Below are positions 1 through 9,707 of a stretch of 38,730 bases of DNA, piece by piece; position 1 is the stretch's first letter, and each line of letters begins with the position of its first letter. The notes under the pieces were generated by a model that worked only from the letters and a program-made list of their open reading frames with translations, ran no database searches and had not been told where the DNA came from. This stretch comes from Candidatus Uhrbacteria bacterium (GTDB lineage: Bacteria; Patescibacteriota; Patescibacteriia; JACQRZ01). Both the position numbers and the translations under genes were made by a program. The DNA is taken from positions 6,237 through 44,966 of the forward strand of contig JAHFHK010000004.1 of assembly GCA_023246955.1 (NCBI GenBank), in the 5' to 3' direction.

Positions 1-34
1 CATTCTTGGCGATATCGGAAAGATAGCGACAGGT

Positions 35-2593
35 ATGCTCGGTACCATCATAGGCGTTCTCATCAACGCCCTCGGTATCATCCTTATCAACATCATCTAC
101 GTCCTCCTCGTCGTCGCACAGTACAATACATTCATCAACTCGACCGCCGTGAGTACGGGATGGGTGATCATGCGTGATATTTGTAACATGTTCTTCGTCC
201 TCGCACTCCTCGTGATCGCAGTAGGGACGATTTTGCAACAAGAGCAGTATAGCTATAAAAAACTTCTTCCGAACTTCATCATCATGGCGATCATGGTGAA
301 CTTTTCTAAAACCATTTGCGGCGTCATTATCGACTTTGCCAATGTCATCATGGCGACGTTCGTTGCAGCGCTCGCACAGAGTGGTGGTGGGGGATTTGCA
401 GCATTGCTCGGCATACCACAGCTCATGAAACTGTCACAAAGCGGCACTCTTGATTTTGGCACATCGACCGTGGGCCTGTTTACGGCGCTCCTATTTATGG
501 GGGTAGCGCTGATTGTCATGACTACCGCCGTCGCATCTCTCGTCTTCCGCATCATCGCGCTCTGGTTCCTCATCGTCCTTTCTCCGCTGGCATTTACCGC
601 ATCGATACTCCCCGAAGGACAAGCACACTGGAATCGCTGGTGGAAAGAGTTTTCCTCAAACGTCATCATGGGCCCTGTCTTGGCATTCTTTCTCTGGCTC
701 TCTCTCGCCGTAGTGTCAAAGGCAGCAGACGGGGCAGGGGGCAACGCAGAGAATATAAACATCGCACGTGAGTTCGGGGCTGGGTTGAATTTTCAAGAAG
801 CAAACACCGGAATCACCGGAGTATTTACAGGGGCTTCAGGAAATGCTCTCCAGGGCTCCGCAGGATATCTCACCAACACCGCAGGAAGTCTCGCAGGCTA
901 CATCCTCGGCATCGGCATGCTCATCGGCTCGCTCGTCGCCGCCAGCGAAATCGGTGGTGCCGGCGGAAAGATCGCATCAAAGGGATCAGGATATGCAGCA
1001 GACTGGCTAAAGGGAAAGAAAGGAATTTCATTTCAGCGCACTTTCAGAGGACGCACCGAAAAAACCTACCAGAAAGCAAAAGCATACACGCAAGCATTTG
1101 CAAAACAACAGCTAGGAGGTTTGGCGATTGGTGCACAAAATCTCGCCGGGCGTGCAGGGGGGGCAGTCGGAGGAGCAAGAGGAGCAAGAATTGCTGGCAT
1201 GGTCGCAGGCACCGCATCTGCACTAGGAACAGGATATACCCGTGCAGAGCTCCTTGAGATGAAAAAGAGCGGTAAGGGATACATTCAGGGTGAGCGCCAA
1301 AAGGCAATAGAACTTGAAAAGGGTGAAATCAAGAGCCTTAAAGCTGGTGAGATTAGAGCCCAGCTTGCAGCAGGCGGTATGACCGCAAATAAGAAGGCGG
1401 CGATGATACAGCAACTAACGGAAAAAGGAAGGCTAATGGATGCAAGCGATGCGGGAAATGATGCAGGAATCATGAAGGCACTCGGAGAAACGCGTACTCA
1501 TCTCAAGGGAAGTGAAGCGGGTGATAAACTCGATGAAGGTATCAAAGCAAAAAATATACAGGCAGCGTTCCAGCCAGGATCTATATATACCAAAAAAGAT
1601 AAAGCTACTGGCGCAGACGTGGTCGATAATGACAAAGTGATCGCGGATTTAGCAGAGGGAAAAATAAAGGGACATCAATTTGAAAAATTAAACGGTACGC
1701 AGATAGGACAGATGAAGTTTGATGCAGCCACTGGAGAGAATACCGAATTTCTTGCAAAGCTTACAGCAGAAATTGGAGATCCAAAAGAAGCGGAGAAGGT
1801 ACTGGAGAGTATGGGGAAGAAGGTGCTGCAAAATTTTAGTAGCACTCTTATGGATGCAAACACAGCTGCAGCTACGCCAAATGCCGCGATAAATAACCTT
1901 AACGACTCTCAGCGCGAAGCAATTGCGCATGCTACGGGAAGTTATGATATTATAGATAACGCCAAACTAACTGCGGGTATTAAGGGCAGTAAAGATTTTC
2001 AAAAGAAATTCTTTGAAAAAGCTAATGAGCGAACACTTAAGAACGTAGGCATTATAGAGAATGTGATAAATAACAAACTTGGGCCCACTGATGATCACAT
2101 AAAGAACATGACGGATGTCCAGAAAGCAGCGATGCAAGAATCCACTCAAAATATTGTCATAAATGCAAATACAGGTCCCGGTACATTTACTTCCGAGGCG
2201 AATGCAGCACGTATACTTCAGGTAAAGTTGTCAGGTGATATAGGGCACACACCAGCGGGAGGAGCAAAGACATCTGTACTGCCGACATCCAATATTGGGG
2301 AGCTAGACAAAGCAATGAAGAAAATGAAACCAGAGAATCTAAAGAAGTTTGATCCAGCTACCATGCTTAATGCAGCGGAAAAAGAAATAATTCTCAACTC
2401 TATAGCTCGAAATTGGTCAGTAGGGAATATCGCAAAGCTATATGACGATGGTAACCAGGCGTTAGCAATGGAGATTATCGGTGAGATGAAGAAAAAATTA
2501 AGGACCACAGTAACTGGTTCACAACTGCATACCCAATATACTAATATGATCAAGCAGATGGGGAAAGATCGTACTCTTGCGGGGGTTGTATAA
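35..2593 (+). CDS. VirB6/TrbL-like polytopic membrane protein of a T4SS-like system, with a long helical C-terminal domain (5' end probably outside the window)
   Basis: 852 aa ORF; many hydrophobic helices in the first ~330 aa, then a Gly/Ala/Lys-rich soluble region; the frame stays open to the window edge (att ctt ggc gat ... ATG); followed by PrgI and VirB4 genes. Confidence 0.75.
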   Translation: MLGTIIGVLINALGIILINIIYVLLVVAQYNTFINSTAVSTGWVIMRDICNMFFVLALLVIAVGTILQQEQYSYKKLLPNFIIMAIMVNFSKTICGVIIDFANVIMATFVAALAQSGGGGFAALLGIPQLMKLSQSGTLDFGTSTVGLFTALLFMGVALIVMTTAVASLVFRIIALWFLIVLSPLAFTASILPEGQAHWNRWWKEFSSNVIMGPVLAFFLWLSLAVVSKAADGAGGNAENINIAREFGAGLNFQEANTGITGVFTGASGNALQGSAGYLTNTAGSLAGYILGIGMLIGSLVAASEIGGAGGKIASKGSGYAADWLKGKKGISFQRTFRGRTEKTYQKAKAYTQAFAKQQLGGLAIGAQNLAGRAGGAVGGARGARIAGMVAGTASALGTGYTRAELLEMKKSGKGYIQGERQKAIELEKGEIKSLKAGEIRAQLAAGGMTANKKAAMIQQLTEKGRLMDASDAGNDAGIMKALGETRTHLKGSEAGDKLDEGIKAKNIQAAFQPGSIYTKKDKATGADVVDNDKVIADLAEGKIKGHQFEKLNGTQIGQMKFDAATGENTEFLAKLTAEIGDPKEAEKVLESMGKKVLQNFSSTLMDANTAAATPNAAINNLNDSQREAIAHATGSYDIIDNAKLTAGIKGSKDFQKKFFEKANERTLKNVGIIENVINNKLGPTDDHIKNMTDVQKAAMQESTQNIVINANTGPGTFTSEANAARILQVKLSGDIGHTPAGGAKTSVLPTSNIGELDKAMKKMKPENLKKFDPATMLNAAEKEIILNSIARNWSVGNIAKLYDDGNQALAMEIIGEMKKKLRTTVTGSQLHTQYTNMIKQMGKDRTLAGVV

Positions 2594-2601
2594 TCTAATA
2601 T

Positions 2602-5031
2602 ATGTACATATCTCTTGGAAACATCCCTTATCCTATCCGCGATCGCGTCTACCTCAACGAACATGAGGCTACTATTGACGCACTCATTGAGGCGTGTGGT
2701 ATTGCTGATTCCTTTATACAGGACGTACTAGGAATCATGAACGATGTCTTGCTTTTAAAGGTGCCTCTGGGTGATGTAGCAAAACTCGCACAAGAGAGAT
2801 TAAAGATCGACGAAGAAGCGGCACATATATTTGCAGCAAAAGCATATGAACTCTACTTTCTGCTGTTTCAGGATCTTGTAGGGGACGTGAAACCCAACAT
2901 TAAAGACGATAAAGACTTCAAGCAATATATTGATCGAGCAAAAAGACTCCTAGCTCCAGAAAGACAACTTCAAGAATACGTTGAGTCGCTTCTTATCGAT
3001 GCCGACCTTTCTGAGCTAGAAAAAGAATCGATAGAAAAGCTTGCGGCCGCGATCCTTGATCGAGCCGAAGGAAAAATAACCACAGAAGAATTGAAACAAA
3101 GAGTAATCGAGGGCGTAGGAAAAACCCCATACACGCCGATAGACATCGATACCCTCACCGATACAATAGAAGCACGAGTTATTGAAGGAGAGTGCAATCC
3201 AGATTGGGCATGGTACTATCGCAATCTACCAGAGTTAGTACTCAACGCGAAGCGAAATATCTACGAAATCGATCCTCCCTTTGATGCAATCGAAGAAGAA
3301 AGGACTGAGAGCAACGCCTATCGATTTTTTTCATACCGAGCACACTATCTCTTGGCGCATGCTCCCGATGACGTCCGCGCAACCATTTCTCGTGAAGACA
3401 CCAAAAAGAACATAAAAGATCTCGAAGCAAAATATGAAGTATCGCTTGCAACCCTTATCACGCTGGTTGCCATCAAAGATATTACCCTTGAAGAGATGGC
3501 GGTGCGGATTCAGACACAAAGAGATTTTGAAATCGAGGAGGCTACAGCAATAAAAAAGGAAGTAGTTGACACAATACTCACACCAATACTCGCGAGCATT
3601 AACACACAGCAGGGGGCTGGGGTACCTGCGCCCATAGCGGCAACCGTATCCGCAGAAACTCCGAAATCCAACCCCCCCTCCGAGCTCCAACCCTCACCCG
3701 TAGACACCGCCCCCGCTCTCCGAACCTACACCGTCGAAGACTACGAAGCATTCGCAGCCGCACTCATCGCCGAATCAGGAATCATGCTCACAGACGCCAC
3801 CCTCGCAAACCGTTTCCGTGGGCTCATCGTCACCCGTCTTCGCGATGTTCGTGACGCAATCGAAACCCGTGAAAAACTCGAAGCCCCCATCGACCAAGGC
3901 GGAGTAGGACTATCGCGTGCTCAAACCGATCCACTCCTCAAGCGCGCAAACACGTTGACGGCAGAAATCCGCTCCGGAAAAGCAATGCTTCCTGCACCAG
4001 CGACCAAACCCACGACAGAAACAGGAGCAGGCACAGACCAGAAACAACAAGCATGGGATGATATTGAGACAAAAGCAAAGAAGGAACTAGAATCATTATC
4101 GAACGCATCTTCAAAAGGATCGTCGCGCCCCCCACAGCCTCCGATGAGCAAAGAAGAAAAGCAGCGCGCATGGGACAATCTCGAAGCGAAGGCAAAGAAA
4201 GAATTCGAAGCATTAGCGCAAGAGAAAAAAGAATCATCTGCACAACAGAAACAAGGTGCTAAGACGCAGGTCTCCACCCCCCCAACACCCGCACAACCTA
4301 CCGCAACCCCCATCACCGGTCGTTCCCGCTCACACAATAACGCATTCGGGGTAACAGGACAGCCCGCACCCGCAACGAGCACTCCCGCAGCACCTTCATC
4401 GACGAACGCACAGATCCCGACACCCACCAATCTCGCCGCACGGGCAACCGTAATGGCAATCGAAGAGATCGATGGAATCCCTACGATCGTCGAAAGACCC
4501 GCAGGCTCGCTCCCGCATAGCGACTCATCGCGAGGCCACGCAACACCCCTCATGCCTCGTCCTCGTCAGCAGCAGAACATGGCGCAACGATTTGAACGAC
4601 CAGGCGCAAAGGCACAAGGCCAAGGCACCGCGATCAACGTCCGCCAAGGCGTAGGGGATGTATCACCCTACAAAGTCAGTGTCGCCGATGTGACATTCAC
4701 ACCCACCCTCGTCGACCCCGTCCAAGAACTCAAGCTCTTTACTGTAAGAGATTTTCGTCGTCTATCCAAAGACCCCCGCCAAGCGTCAAAACGTATTTTT
4801 CAAAAAATAAAACTCCTCGAGCAGGAATCACAGACCAAAAAAGCAAACGGCATCCAAGCATGGAAAGAGAGCGAAGTAGCAAAGTTATACGCAGAGATCG
4901 GCTCGGAAAGTTTTGGGAAAGGATTGCCGCTCGACACCGTCATTGCTTCACGAAGACAGGCGGGCAAAGAAACATTCACGGAAGAGGAGCTCGATGCGCT
5001 GCTCGAATTAAACGAGATGCTACGATTTTAG
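2602..5031 (+). CDS. hypothetical protein, acidic helical N-terminus and Pro/Ala/Thr-rich C-terminal half
   Basis: 809 aa ORF, 8 nt after the previous stop, same operon; no family recognised. Confidence 0.8.
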   Translation: MYISLGNIPYPIRDRVYLNEHEATIDALIEACGIADSFIQDVLGIMNDVLLLKVPLGDVAKLAQERLKIDEEAAHIFAAKAYELYFLLFQDLVGDVKPNIKDDKDFKQYIDRAKRLLAPERQLQEYVESLLIDADLSELEKESIEKLAAAILDRAEGKITTEELKQRVIEGVGKTPYTPIDIDTLTDTIEARVIEGECNPDWAWYYRNLPELVLNAKRNIYEIDPPFDAIEEERTESNAYRFFSYRAHYLLAHAPDDVRATISREDTKKNIKDLEAKYEVSLATLITLVAIKDITLEEMAVRIQTQRDFEIEEATAIKKEVVDTILTPILASINTQQGAGVPAPIAATVSAETPKSNPPSELQPSPVDTAPALRTYTVEDYEAFAAALIAESGIMLTDATLANRFRGLIVTRLRDVRDAIETREKLEAPIDQGGVGLSRAQTDPLLKRANTLTAEIRSGKAMLPAPATKPTTETGAGTDQKQQAWDDIETKAKKELESLSNASSKGSSRPPQPPMSKEEKQRAWDNLEAKAKKEFEALAQEKKESSAQQKQGAKTQVSTPPTPAQPTATPITGRSRSHNNAFGVTGQPAPATSTPAAPSSTNAQIPTPTNLAARATVMAIEEIDGIPTIVERPAGSLPHSDSSRGHATPLMPRPRQQQNMAQRFERPGAKAQGQGTAINVRQGVGDVSPYKVSVADVTFTPTLVDPVQELKLFTVRDFRRLSKDPRQASKRIFQKIKLLEQESQTKKANGIQAWKESEVAKLYAEIGSESFGKGLPLDTVIASRRQAGKETFTEEELDALLELNEMLRF

Positions 5032-5068
5032 GATACGAACGCGAGAGTGATCCTCGCTATAAGGTTTT

Positions 5069-5545
5069 ATGGAAAAATATACCGTCCCACAATTCATCGA
5101 CTCGGAAGATAAGATCGTATTTTTTCTCACGGTACGACAGTTTTTGATTATCCTCGTGACCTGTGGCGCGCTCTTTGTAGTATTCAAAATTACCGATTTC
5201 ACGCTCTTTCTCCTCGTAGGCGCAGTAATCGTGGGAGTAGGAGGAACCTTTGCATTCTATCGGGTCAACGGGCAGCCATTTCATCTCTTTGCACTGAACG
5301 TCGTGCAAACAACACAGAACCCCTCATTACGCGTCTGGAAAAAAGAAGTGAATCGTGCGACAATACGTGCAGAGGCACAGGCAATGGTAAAAAAAGACGA
5401 ACCCGCGCCACTCCCGCCATTCCGTCCTTCACCATCAGCACATCGTCTTTCCGAGCTATCACTGATAGTTGATACAGGAGGTGCCTATCGCGGGGAGGGG
5501 AGTAGCAGTGCCCCCACCAATAGCTCTCGCACAAATCCCACATAA
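5069..5545 (+). CDS. PrgI family protein
   Basis: 158 aa; MEKYTVPQFIDSEDKIVFFLTVRQFLIIL... with two TM helices, then 'FYRVNGQPFHLFALN'; located directly before TraC/VirB4 genes. Confidence 0.8.
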   Translation: MEKYTVPQFIDSEDKIVFFLTVRQFLIILVTCGALFVVFKITDFTLFLLVGAVIVGVGGTFAFYRVNGQPFHLFALNVVQTTQNPSLRVWKKEVNRATIRAEAQAMVKKDEPAPLPPFRPSPSAHRLSELSLIVDTGGAYRGEGSSSAPTNSSRTNPT

Positions 5546-5548
5546 CAT

Positions 5549-6250
5549 ATGGCAGACGCAAAACCAAAGAAAGCACGAGTACCCAAGGCAAACAAGGGGA
5601 CGCCATCGACCCAGAAGTTTTTGCCGTTCTCAGAAGTGCGCGACGATACCGTTATTATGAACGACGGCTCACTCCGTGCAATTATTCTCATATCGTCAAC
5701 GAACTTTGCCCTGAAATCTGCCGACGAACAGAATGCGGTGATTCAGGCATATCAGTCATTTCTCAATTCTCTCGACTTCCCATTTGAAATTAGCATCCAA
5801 TCGCGTAAGCTCGACGTCGATGGCTACCTCGCCAATCTGGAAAAACTCGAACGCAAGCAAACCAACGATCTCCTCCGTATCCAGATGACCGACTATCGTC
5901 AATTCATCGCAGAGCTCGTGCAGCTCGGAGATATCATGAGCAAGCATTTTTATATCATCGTTCCCTACAACCCCTCATCGGACAAGAAGCGCGGATTCTT
6001 CCGACAAATCCAATCCGTATTCACCCCCGTAGTCACCGTGAAGCTGAAGGCAGATCAATTCGCCGATCGCAAACACGTCCTAGACCAAAGAGTACAGACC
6101 ATCGTCGGGGGACTGTCGAGTATGAGCCTCAATGCAGTGACGCTCGATACCCAGAGCATCATCGAGTTGCTCTATAACACGTATAATCCCGACATTATGG
6201 AGACCCAGCCGATGGAGGATGTGTCCAAAGTTCAAGTCGATATTTCATAA
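5549..6250 (+). CDS. TraC-like domain protein (VirB4 N-terminal-like accessory)
   Basis: 233 aa; 'KFLPFSEVRDDTVIMNDGSLRAIILISSTNFALKSADEQNAVIQAYQSFLNSLDFPFEISIQSRKLDVDGYL'; lies between PrgI and VirB4. Confidence 0.75.
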   Translation: MADAKPKKARVPKANKGTPSTQKFLPFSEVRDDTVIMNDGSLRAIILISSTNFALKSADEQNAVIQAYQSFLNSLDFPFEISIQSRKLDVDGYLANLEKLERKQTNDLLRIQMTDYRQFIAELVQLGDIMSKHFYIIVPYNPSSDKKRGFFRQIQSVFTPVVTVKLKADQFADRKHVLDQRVQTIVGGLSSMSLNAVTLDTQSIIELLYNTYNPDIMETQPMEDVSKVQVDIS

Positions 6251-6253
6251 TCT

Positions 6254-8122
6254 ATGGCATTTCAACCAATAACAAAGACGCAAGGCACTGCGCAAGAGCA
6301 AGAAGAGCAGAGAAAAACATCTGCAGAGAATGTCGCGCTCGAAGGGCAAAAGGTCGCCATCGAAGAGGAGCTGACCTACCGTCGTGGCGTTATTGCGATC
6401 AAAGATCTGATCGCGCCGTCTTCTTTTGAAATAGAAAAAAACTACGTACGCATCGGCGATCGATTCGCACGAACACTATTCGTTGTCGGATATCCCCGCT
6501 ATATAACTGTGGGATGGTTTGACGAAATTATTAACTTTTCCGCCACGTTCGATATCTCGATCTATTTTTCTCCTCTCCCGGCAGCTATCGTTCTCAAACA
6601 GCTGCGTGACAAGGTGGGACGTGTAGAAGCAGAAATATCCATCGCACAAGAAAAAGGAAAAGCGCGTGACCCACAAGCAGAGACACAGCTTCGTGATACT
6701 GAGCAGCTCCGCGATGACCTTACGCAAGGTATTGAACACTTTTTTTCCGTGGGACTCTATACCACCCTCTACGCCCGATCGCTCGAAGAGCTCGATAAGC
6801 TGACCGAAGATATCGAGGCGTTATTCTCTACCCGTCTTGTATTCACAAAACGTGTACTCTTTCAAGCAGAACAAGGATTCAACACAACACTCCCTCTCGG
6901 AAACGATGAACTCCAGATCCCTTTCAATATGAACACGTCGCCAGCGTCGGCATCGTTTCCCTTTGTCTCCGCAGACCTTTCTTCAGACAACGGGATTCTC
7001 TATGGTATCAACCGACACAATAACAGTCTCGTCCTCTTCGATCGCTTCTCGATGCAAAACGCCAACGCAGTAGTATTTGCAACGTCCGGTGCCGGAAAAA
7101 GCTACGCGATCAAACTCGAAGTACTCCGCTCCCTCATGATGGGGATCGACGTTATCATCATCGACCCTGAGCGCGAATATCAGCATCTCTGTGACGCAGT
7201 AGGAGGAACCTATATCAACATATCCCTCTCCTCGCAAAGCCGCATCAACCCATTCGACCTCCCGCGTGCAGTCGGAGAGCAGGTATCGACCGCGGATGTT
7301 ATCAGAAGCGCCGTCATCACCCTCAAAGGACTCCTCCGTATCATGGTAGGGGAATTCAACCACGAGGAGGATTCCATCATGGACCGTGCGCTCATCGAGT
7401 CGTATGCGAAAAAAGATATTACGCCCGATAGCGACCTCACAAAAGTAGAACCACCAACATTGACTGATCTTGAAGACGTCCTCGAGGGAATGGAAGGAGG
7501 ATCGGGACTTGCCGACAAGCTGCGCAAATATACCAAAGGAACCTTCGCAGGACTCCTCAACCATGCAACGAACGTACAAACCACGAACCAGCTTATCATC
7601 TTCTCGGTACGCGACCTCGAAGACGAACTACGCCCGATGGCAATCTATACCATCATCAACTATATCTGGAATGTCGTGCGCTCAGAGCTGAAAAAACGTA
7701 TCCTCGTCATCGACGAAGCCTGGTGGCTCATGCAGCACGAGGATTCTGCAAAGTTCATCTTCGCCCTCGCAAAACGCTGCCGTAAGTACTATCTCGGGCT
7801 CACAACGATCACCCAGGACGTGAATGACTTTTTGAACTCTACCTACGGCAAAGCTATTCTCACGAACTCTTCGATTCAGCTTCTTTTGAAGCAATCTACC
7901 GCGGCAATCGAAGCAGTACAAAAGACCTTTCTCCTCACCGAAGGAGAAAAATATCTGCTTCTCGAATGTGCGCCAGGAGAGGGGATCTTCTTTGCAGGAC
8001 AAAAGCATGCGGCGATCAAGGTGGTAGCTTCATACGCAGAAGATCAGCTCATCACGACCGACCCACGCCAGCTCCTGGAGATAGAAGCGGCAAAAGATGA
8101 ACTCGAGGAAGAGCAAGCGTAA
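6254..8122 (+). CDS. virB4: VirB4/TraC-type conjugation ATPase
   Basis: 622 aa; Walker A 'ATSGAGKSYAIKLE', 'IIIDPEREYQHL', Walker B 'RILVIDEAWWLMQ', 'ITQDVNDFL'. Confidence 0.92.
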   Translation: MAFQPITKTQGTAQEQEEQRKTSAENVALEGQKVAIEEELTYRRGVIAIKDLIAPSSFEIEKNYVRIGDRFARTLFVVGYPRYITVGWFDEIINFSATFDISIYFSPLPAAIVLKQLRDKVGRVEAEISIAQEKGKARDPQAETQLRDTEQLRDDLTQGIEHFFSVGLYTTLYARSLEELDKLTEDIEALFSTRLVFTKRVLFQAEQGFNTTLPLGNDELQIPFNMNTSPASASFPFVSADLSSDNGILYGINRHNNSLVLFDRFSMQNANAVVFATSGAGKSYAIKLEVLRSLMMGIDVIIIDPEREYQHLCDAVGGTYINISLSSQSRINPFDLPRAVGEQVSTADVIRSAVITLKGLLRIMVGEFNHEEDSIMDRALIESYAKKDITPDSDLTKVEPPTLTDLEDVLEGMEGGSGLADKLRKYTKGTFAGLLNHATNVQTTNQLIIFSVRDLEDELRPMAIYTIINYIWNVVRSELKKRILVIDEAWWLMQHEDSAKFIFALAKRCRKYYLGLTTITQDVNDFLNSTYGKAILTNSSIQLLLKQSTAAIEAVQKTFLLTEGEKYLLLECAPGEGIFFAGQKHAAIKVVASYAEDQLITTDPRQLLEIEAAKDELEEEQA

Positions 8123-8143
8123 TTTTCTTTTTACCCACATCAT

Positions 8144-8758
8144 ATGACATTACGAGCACGAATCATTCTTATCGTCGGAGGGAGTATCCTCGGTATCGCC
8201 CTCATCTTCGGCATTGTAGTTTTGGTACAAAATAGTCAGAAGAAAGGGCAACAGGCGGCCACCACACCGACGGGAGAAACGGCCCCTACAGAAAACGCAG
8301 CCCCATCGCTGACTACGGATACAGGGAACGGGTCAACCGCACCTGCTCCTGCTCCTGCTCCAGTGGCGGTCAACGTAGAAGATTCTACGAAAACAACACT
8401 CACCGCAATAGCGCTCCCTTTTATCGAACGATACGGATCATATTCGAATCAGAATAACATGGAGAATATCGCTGATCTTGTGCCATTCATGACAAAAGAA
8501 ATGCAAGACTGGGCAGCAAAGACGATAAAGGAGGCACAGAGCAAACCATTACCAACAATCTATCAGGGCACCACCACAAAAGTAGTTGCATACACCGTGA
8601 CAAAAGCGAGTGGTGCAAACGCAGAAATCACCGCAAAAACACAGCGCATCGAATCCACGGGAACCGCCGCGAATAGTAAGACTTACAATCAAGATATAAT
8701 TGTTACTCTCGTGAAGGAGGGAGGAGTTTGGCTGGTCCAGGCCGCCGTGTGGCAGTAG
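8144..8758 (+). CDS. hypothetical single-TM protein with Ala/Pro/Thr linker and C-terminal NTF2/VirB8-like-sized domain
   Basis: 204 aa; one N-terminal TM helix, APAPAPAP linker, ~110 aa soluble domain; last gene of the T4SS-like operon. VirB8-like assignment is inference only. Confidence 0.65.
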   Translation: MTLRARIILIVGGSILGIALIFGIVVLVQNSQKKGQQAATTPTGETAPTENAAPSLTTDTGNGSTAPAPAPAPVAVNVEDSTKTTLTAIALPFIERYGSYSNQNNMENIADLVPFMTKEMQDWAAKTIKEAQSKPLPTIYQGTTTKVVAYTVTKASGANAEITAKTQRIESTGTAANSKTYNQDIIVTLVKEGGVWLVQAAVWQ

Positions 8759-9483
8759 GGGAGCGCATTCTTGATTGGATATTTCCGCCGCAGTGTGTTC
8801 TTTGTTCGGGAGACAGTGCGTGGGTGTGCGAGAAATGTCGCAGCACGTTTTCTCGCGTCGCGCAGAATAAATGTCCGTGGTGTGAAAAAATGCACAGAGA
8901 AGGGGAACGAGAGGGGATGGTATGTGGGCCATGTCGAGAGAAGACGAGCATCGATGGTTTTGTGTTCGCATGGAGCTACCACGATGAAAGGATTGCGCGA
9001 ATCATGCACCGCTGCAAGTTTGAAGGCATGAGTGTTGTATGTTCGATGATAGGAAAGGACATCGACACGGCAACACAGGCGTCATGGGGAGAGAAGAGTT
9101 TTGATGCAATAATCCCTGTTCCTTTGCACAAAAGTCGTCTTCGGGAGAGAGGATTCAACCAAGCGTATGAGATCGCGCGCACGGTCAATAAGGAAAGAAA
9201 GACACCGATTCTCGATTGTATGATGCGTACACGAGCGACGTCTGCGCAGGCAAGAATGGGACGTACGGGACGGGATGAGAACGTGCAAGGCGCATTTGCG
9301 ATGAAAAAGGGGAGCGCCTCGTTGTCGCAGAAAATAGTGCTCATCATCGACGATGTTTGTACGACAGGCGCCACGATACAGCAGGTCGCGAACGTTCTAA
9401 AAAATGCCGGAGCGGAGCATATATTTGCCGCTTCTTTTGCTCGTGGGTGGGATGCGGATATCCCCAGCAAAGAAGGTAATTGA
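8728..9483 (+). CDS. comF: ComF family phosphoribosyltransferase (start uncertain: TTG 8728 or GTG 8749)
   Basis: Four Cys pairs (CVLC, CEKC, CPWC, CGPC), 'IIPVPLHKSRLRERGFNQAYEIA', PRPP motif 'VLIIDDVCTTGATI'. Confidence 0.9.
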   Translation: MAGPGRRVAVGERILDWIFPPQCVLCSGDSAWVCEKCRSTFSRVAQNKCPWCEKMHREGEREGMVCGPCREKTSIDGFVFAWSYHDERIARIMHRCKFEGMSVVCSMIGKDIDTATQASWGEKSFDAIIPVPLHKSRLRERGFNQAYEIARTVNKERKTPILDCMMRTRATSAQARMGRTGRDENVQGAFAMKKGSASLSQKIVLIIDDVCTTGATIQQVANVLKNAGAEHIFAASFARGWDADIPSKEGN

Positions 9484-9508
9484 CAGTCACGGCGATATTG
9501 CCTACAAT
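9480..9508 (+). promoter_or_regulatory. sigma70-type promoter for tRNA-Ser
   Basis: TTGACA (9480-9485), 17-nt spacer, TACAAT (9503-9508); tRNA begins at 9533. Confidence 0.75.
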
Positions 9509-9532
9509 AGGGACAGCTTTATGGTATTATAT

Positions 9533-9622
9533 GGAGAGGTGGCTGAGTGGTCGAAAGCACCTCACTGCTAACGAGGCAGCCCGTCAAAAGGCTCGGGAGT
9601 TCGAATCTCCCCCTCTCCTCCA
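9533..9622 (+). tRNA. tRNA-Ser (anticodon GCU), CCA encoded
   Basis: Acceptor GGAGAGG/CCTCTCC, anticodon loop CTGCTAA, long variable arm (GCC...GGC), T-arm GGGAG-TTCGAAT-CTCCC, discriminator T plus CCA. Confidence 0.95.
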
Positions 9623-9630
9623 TACAGCCG
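9604..9630 (+). repeat. 3' end of tRNA-Ser plus 8 nt, first copy of a direct repeat
   Basis: aatctccccctctcctccatacagccg; second copy at 9663-9689, 26/27 identical. Confidence 0.9.
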
Positions 9631-9662
9631 AAGAGATGAGAAGTTTATACCCCGGAGGGGTA

Positions 9663-9689
9663 AATCTCCTCCTCTCCTCCATACAGCCG
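9663..9689 (+). repeat. second copy of the tRNA-Ser 3'-end direct repeat
   Basis: aatctcctcctctcctccatacagccg. Confidence 0.9.
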
Positions 9690-9707
9690 CACATTTTTCC
9701 CCATGCT

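Noticed and set aside
3921-4553. 210-aa minus-strand ORF inside the 809-aa gene
   Set aside because: Antisense to a C-rich low-complexity coding region, which suppresses stop codons on the other strand.
6983-7579. 198-aa minus-strand ORF inside virB4
   Set aside because: Antisense to conserved VirB4 motifs; no start context or family.
9480-9707. N-terminal extension of the 9480-10178 ORF
   Set aside because: Covers the promoter and the whole tRNA-Ser gene; the real start is probably ATG 9708.
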